Positions 1-8,770 of a stretch of DNA of 64,000 nucleotides are shown piece after piece (position 1 is the stretch's first letter; each line of letters starts with the position of its first letter). The stretch spans positions 351,649-415,648 of the forward strand of contig NZ_PDHM01000016.1 in assembly GCF_002573715.1 (NCBI RefSeq). Reading direction: 5' to 3'. Below the pieces are notes generated by a model, which searched no databases, was not told the origin of the DNA, and saw nothing but the letters and a program-made list of their open reading frames with translations. Source of the DNA: Paenibacillus sp. EZ-K15. GTDB taxonomy: Bacteria; Bacillota; Bacilli; Paenibacillales; Paenibacillaceae. The position numbers and the translations under genes are program-made.

Positions 1-1398
1 AGGGAATTCGTATTTTTTGCCAGTCCCAATTTCAAAGTGGATAGTGTTACCCGCGACGGCTTGACGATCGAATATTTATATTTTGATAACGAACCGGGAA
101 AGAAACAGGTCATTGATCGGTATATCGATCAGGCATTTAAAGCCATTGAATTTTTTGGTGATAAATATGGCGCTTATCCTTATCCGGAATTCCGAATCGT
201 TGAGTCTTACGTGGAGGGTGTGGCTATCGAATATTCGCGGGTCATCCAAATGGGACAAAATCACAGCCAGGCCGATCCCGCGCAGGACACAGTATTCGTT
301 CATGAAATCGCTCATCAGTGGTTCCACGCTCTAATCGGAAACGATTCGGAGAAGGAATCTTTCCTGGACGAAGGTTTTGCCGATTTTTCCAAGGTGTATT
401 TTGCCGAGAAGCAGGGGGATAAGCTGAATGGTTTTAAATCCATTCAATTTGACGATTCCAAGATGGAGCTTGCCATTGCATCGACCAATGACGAGGTGGG
501 GGATTTGGCTAGCCCGGTGTATTACGAGAAAGGTCGCCAAGCAATCTACCAATTATACCGTTCTGTTGGCGAAGAGAAGTTTGACCGCTTTATGAAGGAA
601 TATTTCAAACGATATGTATACAAAAATGCCACCATTGAGGGACTTCTCCAAACGATTGAAGACGTGCTCGGAAGAGAGGCGCGAAACGAAATGGCAACGG
701 CTCTATATCAGCCGGGTTTTGTGCTTAAGCCTGAATACCAACTGTCCGAAGAGGAGAAAACCGCATATATGCATGATCAGTTTCAATTGCTGTACCAATC
801 AGCCCTTTCCCAAATTCCAGGTTTGCCTTACGAAACGATGAGCCGCATCATGGAGAAGGCCCTTCAGGGAGAGCCATTATCGATCGTTCTGAGCGATCAA
901 GTAAGTAATCAAACTCGCAAGCAGCAAGAAGCCATGGTGAACCAGCTCACAATGCTTCTTGATATCAGCGGAGTGAAATATGACGTTATTCGGGATCGCC
1001 AGGTGTTGAAAACGAAATTGAAGAAGGAACTGGGGACAAGCAATCTGATCGTGATCGGTAACGGTAAAACGAATGGGGTGATCCAGGCCCTGAAATCAGG
1101 TATCATCGAGCGGGTGAACAAAATGGGCTTTGCCTGGAAGGATACCATGAATCAACCGAGTGCTTCCGGGGCGTATGTGATCAAGCATCCATTCAATCAA
1201 AATCGCTTAATGCTGCACTATTTCTGGAATGGAGATCATGTAACAGATGAGGCCTTGGAGACCTACATGGCGAAAATGCAGGAATCCCTCGGATTCACGA
1301 GCGCTTTTTATCAGTACTATGTGATGGACAAGAAGGGCAAGGTGGTGTTAGATAAACAAGAGGAGAACCCGCTATCGAAGTTTTTTGCGGAGGAGTAA
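1..1398 (+). CDS. M1-family zinc metallopeptidase, 5'-truncated by the window edge
   Basis: The reading frame is open from base 1, so the N-terminus lies outside the window; the GTG at 37 is only an internal in-frame codon. The visible 465 codons carry the gluzincin zinc site HEIAHQW (residues 101-107 counted from base 1) with the third ligand in FLDEGFADF about 20 residues later, the spacing expected of M1 aminopeptidases. A segment VEGVAIEYSRVIQMG sits where M1 enzymes have the GAMEN-type substrate loop, but it is not canonical. The C-terminal half is probably the helical domain. In Paenibacillus-like genomes such proteins are often membrane-anchored peptidases, but no membrane segment is visible in this part. 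The gene is followed 85-95 bases later by a two-component system on the same strand, which may be co-transcribed. The M1 assignment is firm; substrate unknown. Confidence 0.85.
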   Translation, partial: REFVFFASPNFKVDSVTRDGLTIEYLYFDNEPGKKQVIDRYIDQAFKAIEFFGDKYGAYPYPEFRIVESYVEGVAIEYSRVIQMGQNHSQADPAQDTVFVHEIAHQWFHALIGNDSEKESFLDEGFADFSKVYFAEKQGDKLNGFKSIQFDDSKMELAIASTNDEVGDLASPVYYEKGRQAIYQLYRSVGEEKFDRFMKEYFKRYVYKNATIEGLLQTIEDVLGREARNEMATALYQPGFVLKPEYQLSEEEKTAYMHDQFQLLYQSALSQIPGLPYETMSRIMEKALQGEPLSIVLSDQVSNQTRKQQEAMVNQLTMLLDISGVKYDVIRDRQVLKTKLKKELGTSNLIVIGNGKTNGVIQALKSGIIERVNKMGFAWKDTMNQPSASGAYVIKHPFNQNRLMLHYFWNGDHVTDEALETYMAKMQESLGFTSAFYQYYVMDKKGKVVLDKQEENPLSKFFAEE

Positions 1399-1492
1399 GC
1401 TTGATGTATGTTTCCTTCTCAATGCTCCATGCGCTGTTGAATAGCAGCTTGGCAGGGGGGAAAAATGTTGGTTATAGCAGGGGGTGAACGAA

Positions 1493-2200
1493 TTGGCGTT
1501 TGATCAAAAGGTACTTGTCGTTGATGACGAGGCGGATATTGTCAGGCTTCTTCAAACCGTGCTGATCAAGGAAGGCATCGATCAGGTATATACCGCAGCA
1601 ACAGCGGAAGCAGCATGGCTTGAATTTCAGAAGTGGCAGCCCGATCTTGTCATTCTGGATATCATGCTTCCGGACGGAGAAGGATACGAGGTATGCAAGA
1701 AAATACGCAGCGTCTCCAATGTTCCGATATTCTTTTTATCGGCCAAGACCGAAGAGATTGATAAAATCCTGGGTTTCGCCATCGGCGGCGACGACTATAT
1801 TACCAAGCCCTTTAGTCCGAAGGAAGTGGCTTACCGGATCAAAGCCCGGTTTCGGAGACCGGATATTTCTGAGCATGAGGACAAACCGAATCGCGTGATT
1901 AAGAAAGGCCCCTTTGAATTAGATGAAGAGAAGGTGGAGCTGAAGAAGAACGGCAAAGTCATTCCACTAAAGCCGAAAGAGCTGGGATTGCTTACGCTGC
2001 TGCTTAAACATCCGGGCCAGATCATCAGCAAGGAAAGTTTATATGATCAGGTATGGGGTGAGGAATTCTTCGGTTTTGATAATACCGTGATGGTTCACAT
2101 CAGGAGGCTGCGGGAGAAAATAGAAGAGGACCCTTCCAATCCCCGGTATCTCCTTACGGTAAAAGGCCTTGGGTATAAGCTTGTCGTAGAGGATGGATAA
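1493..2200 (+). CDS. OmpR/PhoB-family response regulator
   Basis: Receiver domain followed by a winged-helix DNA-binding domain. The acidic pocket is VVDDEAD near the N-terminus, the phospho-acceptor Asp is in LVILDIMLP (about residue 56) and the conserved Lys is in DDYITKPFSP. The C-terminal half (about residues 130-235) shows the OmpR pattern with LKPKEL and VHIRRLREKIE. An in-frame GTG at 1484 abuts the AGGGGG box directly, which is too close; the TTG at 1493 lies 6 bases after GGGGGTG and is the better start. The stop is followed after 3 bases by the start of a histidine kinase, so the two form a regulator-sensor operon. The signal sensed is unknown. Confidence 0.92.
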   Translation: MAFDQKVLVVDDEADIVRLLQTVLIKEGIDQVYTAATAEAAWLEFQKWQPDLVILDIMLPDGEGYEVCKKIRSVSNVPIFFLSAKTEEIDKILGFAIGGDDYITKPFSPKEVAYRIKARFRRPDISEHEDKPNRVIKKGPFELDEEKVELKKNGKVIPLKPKELGLLTLLLKHPGQIISKESLYDQVWGEEFFGFDNTVMVHIRRLREKIEEDPSNPRYLLTVKGLGYKLVVEDG

Positions 2201-2203
2201 GGG

Positions 2204-3676
2204 ATGAAGTGGAAGCTGACCGGCAGGTATCTGGTCTCCGTGGTTCTTATCGTCGTCATCGTTATTATTATGAACATCGTGGTAATTATCGGCTTATTCG
2301 TTCTACAATTGGTGAACGAGGATTTCCCACTTTTAAATCGGCAAACCTCAGCAGAATCGATATCCCGATCCTTCCAGGAACATATCGTAATATCGGAATC
2401 GGGTGCTTCGATAAGCGAGAAGGGCAAGGAGATTCTGGAGAAGAATCAGGCATGGGTTCAAATTCTGGATGAGGATGGCGGGGAAATCTACCGCTATCTT
2501 GCTCCGGAAGAAGCCAAAACAAAGTACGCCCCTATCGATATTGTGCAGATTTATAAATATGTCGAGAAGGAAGTGCTTTCGACCGTCTTTATTGGCGAAA
2601 AGACAGGCTTCGAACATCGTTACAGTTACTTGATTGGATTTACGACTCCATACTTGGAGCGGCAAGTGTTAACCATCGATTCACGGAACTTCGCACAGAT
2701 GTTTAAGGTGTTTAGTGTGTCCATCATCATCGTTGACGGATTCATCGCCTTATGCATCGCTTATATCTTCAGCAAGCGGCTGACCAAACCCATGTTTATC
2801 TTAATCGACAGCATTAAGCGTTTAGCTAGCCGTGATTATAACGTCTATCATCAACCTAAGGGGATATATAAGGACGTGTTCGCCAATATTAATCTTTTGG
2901 CCCAAGAGCTGAAATCAAGCGAGAAGGAAAGAAAGAAATTGGATGTGATGAAGGAAGAATGGATCGGCAATATCTCGCATGATATCAAAACGCCCCTTGC
3001 TTCGATCCAAGGCTATGCGGAGATGATAAAGGACACGGAATATCAGTTCTCGATGGATGAAATACGGGATTACGCCGGGATCATTGAAGGAAAGTCCAAA
3101 TATTTGCGAGACGTGATCGAGGACTTGAATCTGTCGACCCGCTTGAGGAATAAAAAGCTGATGTTGAATAAGAAAAATGTAAACCTCGTAAGCCTGGTAC
3201 GCAATGTCGTGATCGATACCCTGAATGACCCGAGATACGCCAACCGGGACATTGATTTTAGCAGCAGTCATGAAGTCATTAAAATCGAGGTTGACGATAT
3301 TCTGATACGTAGAGCAATCACCAATCTGATCTATAATGCGATTGTTCATAACCGTGAGGATATTTCGATCAAGGTCCAGGTCGAGAAGAATGAAGAGCAT
3401 ATCCTGATTCGTGTGGAGGACAATGGAAAAGGCATTAAGCAGGAGGAGCTCGGAAGAATCTTCGATCGCTATTACCGTGGGACCAATACGGGAGAACTCC
3501 ATAAAGGCTCAGGTCTTGGCATGGCTATTACACATGACATTGTGATCGCGCATGGAGGACATATTCAGGTTCATAGCACGCTTGGCCAAGGCACAGTTAT
3601 GGAAATCAAACTGGTACGGAACAGCGCCGATATGAATGATGGTTTTCTGACGGTTAGGGACCATGGTCAGGAGTAA
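2204..3676 (+). CDS. Membrane sensor histidine kinase
   Basis: The 490-residue protein has an N-terminal transmembrane helix (about residues 8-32, VSVVLIVVIVIIMNIVVII), an extracytoplasmic sensor region, a second helix (about 170-190), a HAMP-like linker beginning SKRLTKP, a dimerisation/phosphoacceptor helix with ISHDIKTPLASI (His259), and an HATPase domain with N (NLIYNAIVHN), G1 (VEDNGKGI) and G2 (GSGLGMAI) boxes. It autophosphorylates on His259 and should pass phosphate to the response regulator encoded immediately upstream. The sensor region is not recognised. Confidence 0.92.
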   Translation: MKWKLTGRYLVSVVLIVVIVIIMNIVVIIGLFVLQLVNEDFPLLNRQTSAESISRSFQEHIVISESGASISEKGKEILEKNQAWVQILDEDGGEIYRYLAPEEAKTKYAPIDIVQIYKYVEKEVLSTVFIGEKTGFEHRYSYLIGFTTPYLERQVLTIDSRNFAQMFKVFSVSIIIVDGFIALCIAYIFSKRLTKPMFILIDSIKRLASRDYNVYHQPKGIYKDVFANINLLAQELKSSEKERKKLDVMKEEWIGNISHDIKTPLASIQGYAEMIKDTEYQFSMDEIRDYAGIIEGKSKYLRDVIEDLNLSTRLRNKKLMLNKKNVNLVSLVRNVVIDTLNDPRYANRDIDFSSSHEVIKIEVDDILIRRAITNLIYNAIVHNREDISIKVQVEKNEEHILIRVEDNGKGIKQEELGRIFDRYYRGTNTGELHKGSGLGMAITHDIVIAHGGHIQVHSTLGQGTVMEIKLVRNSADMNDGFLTVRDHGQE

Positions 3677-3681
3677 AAATA

Positions 3682-3720
3682 CGCAAAAGGGATACACTAC
3701 CGCAAAAGGAGTGTATCGCT
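3682..3720 (+). promoter_or_regulatory. Hairpin enclosing the ribosome binding site of the DUF2512 gene
   Basis: GATACACT (3691-3698) and AGTGTATC (3710-3717) form a perfect 8-bp inverted repeat. The AAAGGAG box of the next gene (3705-3711) lies in the loop and the 3' arm, so folding would partly hide it. CGCAAAAGG is also directly repeated at 3682-3690 and 3701-3709. A translational control role is inference. Confidence 0.4.
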
Positions 3721-3721
3721 T

Positions 3722-4072
3722 ATGAAACTGCTTGTTAAGTTATTGGTGCATGGAGTTTTGATTACGGCACTGCTGGTTGCACTTACCGATGCTTCGTTCA
3801 CAGGGGCTATATTGACGGCATTAGGAATTGGCATCGTTGCTTATTTGGTGGGAGATTTATTTATTCTGCCACGTACCAGCAATATGATGGCAACGATTGC
3901 CGATGCCGGATTGGTATTTGTAATGCTGTGGATTATTGGCGGTGTTGCGAACTGGACCCTTGATTTCTCGGAGGTCCTGCTGATTGCAGTACTTGCGGGA
4001 AGCTTCGAGTATTTATATCATATGTGGGTCAGGGGCGAGCATTTGTTTGAAAAGAGACGGCGGGCTTCGTAA
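3722..4072 (+). CDS. DUF2512 (YndM-like) small membrane protein
   Basis: 116 residues, almost entirely hydrophobic, with about four predicted membrane segments and a short basic tail (EKRRRAS). The pattern KLLVHG near the N-terminus, AYLVGDLFILPRTSN in the middle and AGSFEYLYHMWV near the end matches my knowledge of the DUF2512 family, which is common in spore-forming Bacilli and has no established function. The start is preceded by AAAGGAG, which sits inside a hairpin. It lies 45 bases after the histidine kinase gene and before a strong terminator, so it could be the last gene of that operon. Confidence 0.75.
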   Translation: MKLLVKLLVHGVLITALLVALTDASFTGAILTALGIGIVAYLVGDLFILPRTSNMMATIADAGLVFVMLWIIGGVANWTLDFSEVLLIAVLAGSFEYLYHMWVRGEHLFEKRRRAS

Positions 4073-4113
4073 CCACGGTAAAACCTTATATCGATAAATA
4101 TGCGTATATGATG

Positions 4114-4137
4114 AAGCCTGAGAAATCAGGCTTTTTT
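4114..4137 (+). terminator. Rho-independent terminator after the DUF2512 gene
   Basis: AAGCCTGA (4114-4121), loop GAAA, TCAGGCTT (4126-4133), then a T run. Perfect 8-bp stem. Confidence 0.9.
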
Positions 4138-4231
4138 GCCATGATATTGCTAGATGGGTGGCCACTAGCAGCAGAAAAATTATACAATACATGAAAGAGC
4201 CTATGCGGGCATATGATCTCGGAGGTAAATC

Positions 4232-4912
4232 ATGAGTAACATTCAATATCTGTCGCAATTCAACTTGCTTCATTCCTTATCGAAAGATGATTTGGTCGTG
4301 ATGGATGAGCTGACCTCGATTACAATCTATCCTAAGCATACATTCATTCAAACACCGCAAACCTTCACGGAACGATTATATTTTGTGAAAAAGGGAAGAG
4401 TTCGCTTGTACAGGTTAAACTCAGAAGGAAAGCAATTTACGCTGGACATATTGGGTGAAGGGAATGTGTTTGGTGAATTAAACGGTTTATCGCTCGGTAC
4501 ACGGGAAGTGTTCATTGAAACGCTGGTAGAAAGCGATATCTGTATGATCGATCAGCGGCGATTCGAGAGCTTTCTAATCGAACACCCTCCATTCATGCTC
4601 AATATGATGAAGGTCTTGAGTGAACGTTTGGTACATATGAGCAGTCTTGCGCAAAACCTGGCGCTGGGTAAACTTCATGAAAAGATTCTGCACGTGATCG
4701 TAAACCTGTCCAATCAATTTGATCTGGAGCGTAGCGGCGAGTACTACAGAATCGACCTGCCACTGACGCATCAAGAAATTGCGAATTTGGTCGGAGCAAC
4801 TCGGGAGGCTGTCACTTTGGTATTAAAAGAGCTATCGGAAGCAAAAGTGATCAAGACCGGATTTCGAACGATTTATATTCATCGGGATTATGCCGTGACG
4901 AGATTAAGCTGA
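4232..4912 (+). CDS. Crp/Fnr-family transcriptional regulator
   Basis: 226 residues. The N-terminal cyclic-nucleotide-binding-like beta-roll (about 10-125) contains RLYFVKKGRVRLYRL and LGEGNVFGEL; the long dimer helix follows, and the C-terminal helix-turn-helix is LTHQEIANLVGATREAVTLV (about 170-189), the usual Crp pattern. There is no N-terminal cysteine cluster like that of Fnr, so oxygen sensing by an iron-sulfur centre is unlikely. GGAGG lies 7 bases before the ATG. The gene stands alone after a terminator; the next gene on the strand begins 91 bases later with no clear terminator between. The ligand and targets are not known. Confidence 0.9.
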   Translation: MSNIQYLSQFNLLHSLSKDDLVVMDELTSITIYPKHTFIQTPQTFTERLYFVKKGRVRLYRLNSEGKQFTLDILGEGNVFGELNGLSLGTREVFIETLVESDICMIDQRRFESFLIEHPPFMLNMMKVLSERLVHMSSLAQNLALGKLHEKILHVIVNLSNQFDLERSGEYYRIDLPLTHQEIANLVGATREAVTLVLKELSEAKVIKTGFRTIYIHRDYAVTRLS

Positions 4913-5003
4913 ACAATGTAAGTTGTAAGCTGCATTACATCCATGAATCCGAATCCGGTTTATCCTGTAACTTAACATAATAGATTAAGGAGATTGGATC
5001 GGG

Positions 5004-5852
5004 ATGGAAATCAACGATAAAGAAATTTCGATAAACCATGCATTATTGCACAGGAAAGGTGCTCGTAAGGTGAATGAAGTTCCTGAAGAAGTTAAAGTGC
5101 TTCTACAGCAAGGGCGATTGGAAACGGTGAATTTGACCGAATGGCTTGCCGTAGATCACTTGAGCTTGCTGAACAATGTATTGGACGAGTTTGGATTGCA
5201 GAAACAGAGAGAGGAAATGTTATCGAGGTTGGTTCAGGTCGAAGACAAGGTGACAAAAATCATCCCGGCCATTGCCGATTCCTGGATGAATCTGCTGGAG
5301 CCAATGCCGAAGACGGAGAAATTGGTTATCGTAAGCAGATTGTCCAAACACCGCTCAGATAGCGTGCGCTGCTGGGCAGCCTATATGGTTGGTTTAGATC
5401 AGCTGGACCTGGAACAGAAGCTGGACCGAATCAAGGCGTTTGCAGCAGATGAACATTTTGGCGTGCGTGAAATATCATGGATGGCGGTTAGGGAATCTGT
5501 CGCCAGCGAATTAAGACAATCTATACGATTATTATCGTCTTGGGTTCATGACAACAATATGTGCATTAGGAGATTTGCAATTGAAGTGACTCGTCCGCAA
5601 GGCGTCTGGGCCAAACATATTGCCGAACTAAAAGAGAACCCGGACATTGCTCGGCCGCTATTGGATGCGGTGAAATCCGATCCGGTCAAATATGTGCAGG
5701 ATTCTGTAGCGAATTGGCTTAACGATGCCAGTAAAACGAATCCGGATTGGGTGATTCAGCTATGCCGGGAGTGGCAGTCATTTTCCAGAACCAAGGAAAC
5801 CGAGCGTATTGTAAAGCGAGCCCAGAGAACGCTTGCGAAGAAGAATACATGA
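5004..5852 (+). CDS. HEAT-repeat DNA alkylation repair protein (AlkC/AlkD-like)
   Basis: 282 residues, nearly all helical, with repeated pairs such as SDSVRCWAAYMVG, HFGVREISWMAVRESV and MCIRRFAIEVTRPQGVWAKHI. The C-terminal NPDWVIQLCREWQ followed by RIVKRAQRTLAKKN resembles proteins annotated as DNA alkylation repair enzymes (COG4335-type), which use a HEAT scaffold to remove alkylated bases. A catalytic Asp/Trp set cannot be confirmed by eye, so a plain HEAT-repeat protein is the alternative. AAGGAG lies 12 bases before the ATG, somewhat far. Confidence 0.6.
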   Translation: MEINDKEISINHALLHRKGARKVNEVPEEVKVLLQQGRLETVNLTEWLAVDHLSLLNNVLDEFGLQKQREEMLSRLVQVEDKVTKIIPAIADSWMNLLEPMPKTEKLVIVSRLSKHRSDSVRCWAAYMVGLDQLDLEQKLDRIKAFAADEHFGVREISWMAVRESVASELRQSIRLLSSWVHDNNMCIRRFAIEVTRPQGVWAKHIAELKENPDIARPLLDAVKSDPVKYVQDSVANWLNDASKTNPDWVIQLCREWQSFSRTKETERIVKRAQRTLAKKNT

Positions 5853-5915
5853 GACTGTGAAGTTTATGTATCCCCTGTTGTTAAGCGCAAATCACGCCGC
5901 CTGAAGCGTCAATAA

Positions 5916-5953
5916 AATAACCCCATGGCTCGTTCAAGAGCGATGGGGTTATT
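5916..5953 (-). terminator. Terminator between convergent genes
   Basis: AATAACCCCAT (5916-5926) pairs with ATGGGGTTATT (5943-5953), and GCTC pairs with GAGC inside. The U-rich tail is on the minus strand, so it mainly ends the 596-residue gene; the stem can also act on the plus strand. Confidence 0.75.
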
Positions 5954-5967
5954 CAGTTTCTTACCTC

Positions 5968-7758
5968 TTAAGGCTTAGCATTCTTCCAATAAGTATAAGC
6001 ATGCACTAAGCTACCGGTAAAGGAAGGTGAGTCCTTCAATAATTCAGGCAGCTTGGCAAGCTCTTCCTCCATGTAAGCTGCTCCTTCTTCATAGAAGGTA
6101 ATATGATCGCCTTCATGGCTGGCTTTGATCTCGACGGAAATCTTGATCGGTTTGCCCAGTTCATCGGCAAATGCAATCTCTTCCTTAGCGACTGCGACAA
6201 TCCCGTTCGATCCTTCCGCTACATCCCGGAAGGCCATGAGTGAAACATGGTCCATTCGGTTGATCATCCACTTGCTGAGCGACATATCTTGACCGGTAAC
6301 TTTGTATTTATCCAGCCACACGGCCATATCCATACTTGCTTCCAGATTGGAATCCTTTTTCAATTCCGTAACAAAGGCATCCAGATTCGCGGTCCATTCG
6401 GAAATAACCTGTTGCGAATTTTCCCTCCACGCAGGCAGCACATAAGGCTCAATGTCCAAATGAATGCCATGAAAACGCTCATTGCCTTCCACAGCGCGAT
6501 TGTAGTTCTTTACGTAATTGACCAATCGCAGCATTCTGGGCCGGTTCTCCTCAAGTGCCCATATCGGATGGCCACCCATGGCATGAACCTCGATTCCGGC
6601 AGCAGCCGCTTGTTTTACAAACGATGAGTACGAACTGTACGGTTGCTCCAGGTCCAGCCTTACATACAACCAGTTCAAGTTTTTCTCTTTCGCAAAATCA
6701 AGAATTTCCTGACTGTTTTGAATCACTTCATGCGCTTCCCATATATACGTGCCTCTTACGATAGGGTCCCGTGTAACCGGATCCGCATCTGGCACGCGAC
6801 CGCCTTCTCCCGGTTCAGGATTCGGATCGGGGTCCGGTGATGGGGAAGTAGGTTCGTTATCGTCTGGCGGTACGCTCTCATCATTGGACATGTTTTGCCA
6901 GTTGCGAATATCGTGGATAGCGATCCCGGCAAAGGATGCATATGAACCGAGCACACTGGACAGATGCTCCAGTTTCTCGTTCATTCTTTCCTTACCATGT
7001 CCATAAAAGCTGGTGTGAGGCTCGCCCGGCATTTCCTTCGTGTTAACCCCAATAAGAATCTGCTTACCAAGCCTGTTGGCAAGCTCAAGCTCATCTCGCG
7101 TCAGGTCCAGTATTCCATGCTCGGATTCTACTTCGTTCCGGTAGGCCATCACGGTAACCTGGTCAAATGTACGGATCAGCCATTCATTCAGATTGGTGCC
7201 ATTCCCCAAGGAGTATTGATCAAACCAGAAGGGGATGTCGATTCCGAGTTCCAGTTCGTTCCCGGATACTTGATTCAGGAACACCTCCAGATTTTGTTCC
7301 CAGGTGCTGATGATCTTGTCCTTCTCGTCCTCCCACTGAGCAAGTACATACGGCTCTATATCAAGATGGATTCCGTCAAATCGGGCACCGGCCGAAACCT
7401 TGCCGTTATAGTTCACCACCCAATCCGCGAGTCCGAGCATATCTTCCCGATGTTCGGTGAGGGCCCATCTTGGATCTCCACCTAAACCATGCACTGCGAT
7501 TTGATTCTCATGCGCGCGCTGTATAAATGCCTCGTAAATTTCGGAAGGCAGTTGACGATCAATCTGTAAGTAGATTAGATTAATTCCCTCTTCTCTGGAA
7601 AAACGAAGCAGTTCTTCGCCGCCATCCTGAATCAGATTCGTCTGCCAGATCCAAGTTGCTTTTTTTGTAGCATTTTCCCCATAAGCCGGGGTATGAAGCC
7701 CCACCAGAAGCATGACAGCCAAGAGACTGGCAAGCATCGGGTAACCTTTCACTTTCAT
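5968..7758 (-). CDS. Secreted protein with two tandem copies of a barrel-like domain
   Basis: 596 residues with a signal peptide (MKVKGYPMLASLLAVMLL, cleavage near AYG/EN at about residue 28). The mature part is an internal duplication: residues about 38-300 and 345-594 align throughout. Paired motifs include WIWQTN/YIWEAHE, LIYLQIDRQLPS/WLYVRLDLEQPY, VHGLGGDPRWALTEHR/VHAMGGHPIWALEENR, FDGIHLDIEPYVLAQW/FHGIHLDIEPYVLPAW and VTVMAYRNE/VSLMAFRDV. The copies are joined by a Pro/Asp/Glu-rich linker. HLDIEPYVL resembles the strand-end acidic motif of TIM-barrel glycosidases, so a carbohydrate-active enzyme is plausible, but the family is not recognised. GGAGGG lies 6 bases before the ATG. Confidence 0.8.
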   Translation of the reverse strand: MKVKGYPMLASLLAVMLLVGLHTPAYGENATKKATWIWQTNLIQDGGEELLRFSREEGINLIYLQIDRQLPSEIYEAFIQRAHENQIAVHGLGGDPRWALTEHREDMLGLADWVVNYNGKVSAGARFDGIHLDIEPYVLAQWEDEKDKIISTWEQNLEVFLNQVSGNELELGIDIPFWFDQYSLGNGTNLNEWLIRTFDQVTVMAYRNEVESEHGILDLTRDELELANRLGKQILIGVNTKEMPGEPHTSFYGHGKERMNEKLEHLSSVLGSYASFAGIAIHDIRNWQNMSNDESVPPDDNEPTSPSPDPDPNPEPGEGGRVPDADPVTRDPIVRGTYIWEAHEVIQNSQEILDFAKEKNLNWLYVRLDLEQPYSSYSSFVKQAAAAGIEVHAMGGHPIWALEENRPRMLRLVNYVKNYNRAVEGNERFHGIHLDIEPYVLPAWRENSQQVISEWTANLDAFVTELKKDSNLEASMDMAVWLDKYKVTGQDMSLSKWMINRMDHVSLMAFRDVAEGSNGIVAVAKEEIAFADELGKPIKISVEIKASHEGDHITFYEEGAAYMEEELAKLPELLKDSPSFTGSLVHAYTYWKNAKP

Positions 7759-8248
7759 GTTTTCCCTCCGTTTCTCTGCGAGAACTCCACGTATTCTCTA
7801 TTTAGTAAACGGGGTTATTATAGCATTGATACCTCAAAAAAAGATGAGCCCTTGTTCTTACGGGACGGGTAGCAAGGAACACATCGAACGAATGATCGGT
7901 TTAAAAGGAACTACGCTATATTTGGTAAAGTTTAACTAAATGATATAGATTATATGAATTTGAACAAAATTAAGGCTAACTACTCAGGAAGAAAGTTGTG
8001 TTTTTGACTTCGATATGGCCTAGTGTCACTGTTTTAATGACGAACGTCATTAAATTTATGGGTTTTGAAGGAGATTCGAAAGCATACATCATAGCGACTA
8101 GTAATTTAAGGGAGGGTGCCACTAGTCAGAGGCCGAAAGTGAGACTCAGCATATGGAAATGATTCGTCATGTTGAATTTGTAAAAGACACCCGTATACGG
8201 CTTGGAATTCAAGTCCATCCTAGAACTAAAAACATAAGGTGGGCGCAC
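7759..8248. other. 490-base gene-free stretch with a palindrome and a hairpin
   Basis: No convincing coding region. It holds the 5' region of the secreted double-domain gene on the minus strand and the leader of the YugN gene on the plus strand. Two structures stand out: the 22-bp palindrome at 8033-8054, and a GACTAGT/ACTAGTC hairpin (8096-8102 with 8121-8127) whose loop carries an unused AGGGAGGG box. Confidence 0.6.
8033..8054. promoter_or_regulatory. Perfect 22-base palindrome, possible operator
   Basis: TTTAATGACG (8033-8042), spacer AA, CGTCATTAAA (8045-8054). There is no T run after it, so it is not a terminator; the symmetric TGACG-N2-CGTCA core looks like a dimeric repressor site. 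It lies in the leader of the YugN gene. Confidence 0.45.
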
Positions 8249-8662
8249 ATGATAAATTTGGAATCGAGATTGGAGAATATCGAAGACCGTTTTGTGAATA
8301 TAGATACCTATCTATGTAAACATGATTTTACGTTAGCCGGCAATTGGGATTACAAGCATGGTTATCTGGACCGGCGCTTGGATCAGGAGCGGATGGTGTG
8401 GCTTCGGATCCCTTTTCTGGTAACCAAAGGCAGCTTAGATGGCGAATGCGGCGGCTGCCATGCTACGATAAAGCTCGGCCGTCCATTCGTGTTTAGACAT
8501 ATATACAATACGGGAACCGACAAGCATGCGGCACCTCGTTTATTGGGAGCTCTCTTTGATCAATTCCAGGCTCCGATCGACCCTGACGCATCGGTGGACG
8601 ATATGTGGATTGAACAAGCAAGACAAGTTTTGGACGAAGTGGAGACAGGGTACTTGCAGTAA
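8249..8662 (+). CDS. YugN-like family protein
   Basis: From the ATG at 8249 the product is 137 residues. The pattern MINLESRLENIEDRF, then GNWDYKHGYLDRRLD, LRIPFLVTKG and LGRPFVFRHIYNTGTD is characteristic of the YugN family of Bacilli, whose function is unknown. An in-frame ATG at 8153 would add 32 residues, but it has no ribosome binding site, while AAGGTGGG lies 5 bases before 8249 and the family normally begins at M-I-x-L-E. The gene is monocistronic, ending at two terminators. Confidence 0.8.
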   Translation: MINLESRLENIEDRFVNIDTYLCKHDFTLAGNWDYKHGYLDRRLDQERMVWLRIPFLVTKGSLDGECGGCHATIKLGRPFVFRHIYNTGTDKHAAPRLLGALFDQFQAPIDPDASVDDMWIEQARQVLDEVETGYLQ

Positions 8663-8680
8663 CACTCGGAGCTAGTCGTG

Positions 8681-8707
8681 GAGATCGAGTTTTCTTGATC
8701 TCTTTTT
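8681..8707 (+). terminator. Terminator after the YugN gene
   Basis: GAGATCGA (8681-8688) pairs with TTGATCTC (8695-8702, one G-U), followed by five T. Confidence 0.7.
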
Positions 8708-8728
8708 CATATTTACATCATAACAAGC

Positions 8729-8770
8729 AAGGAGCTCTGGCGCATGCTGCAGCCAAAGGGCTCCTTTTTG
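8729..8770 (+). terminator. Second terminator-like hairpin before the GH2 gene
   Basis: AAGGAGC (8729-8735) pairs with GCTCCTT (8760-8766), with a smaller TGGC/GCCA pairing inside, followed by TTT. Confidence 0.65.

Noticed and set aside
8153..8248. Upstream ATG extension of the YugN protein
   Set aside because: No ribosome binding site at 8153, while 8249 has AAGGTGGG and fits the family's usual start.
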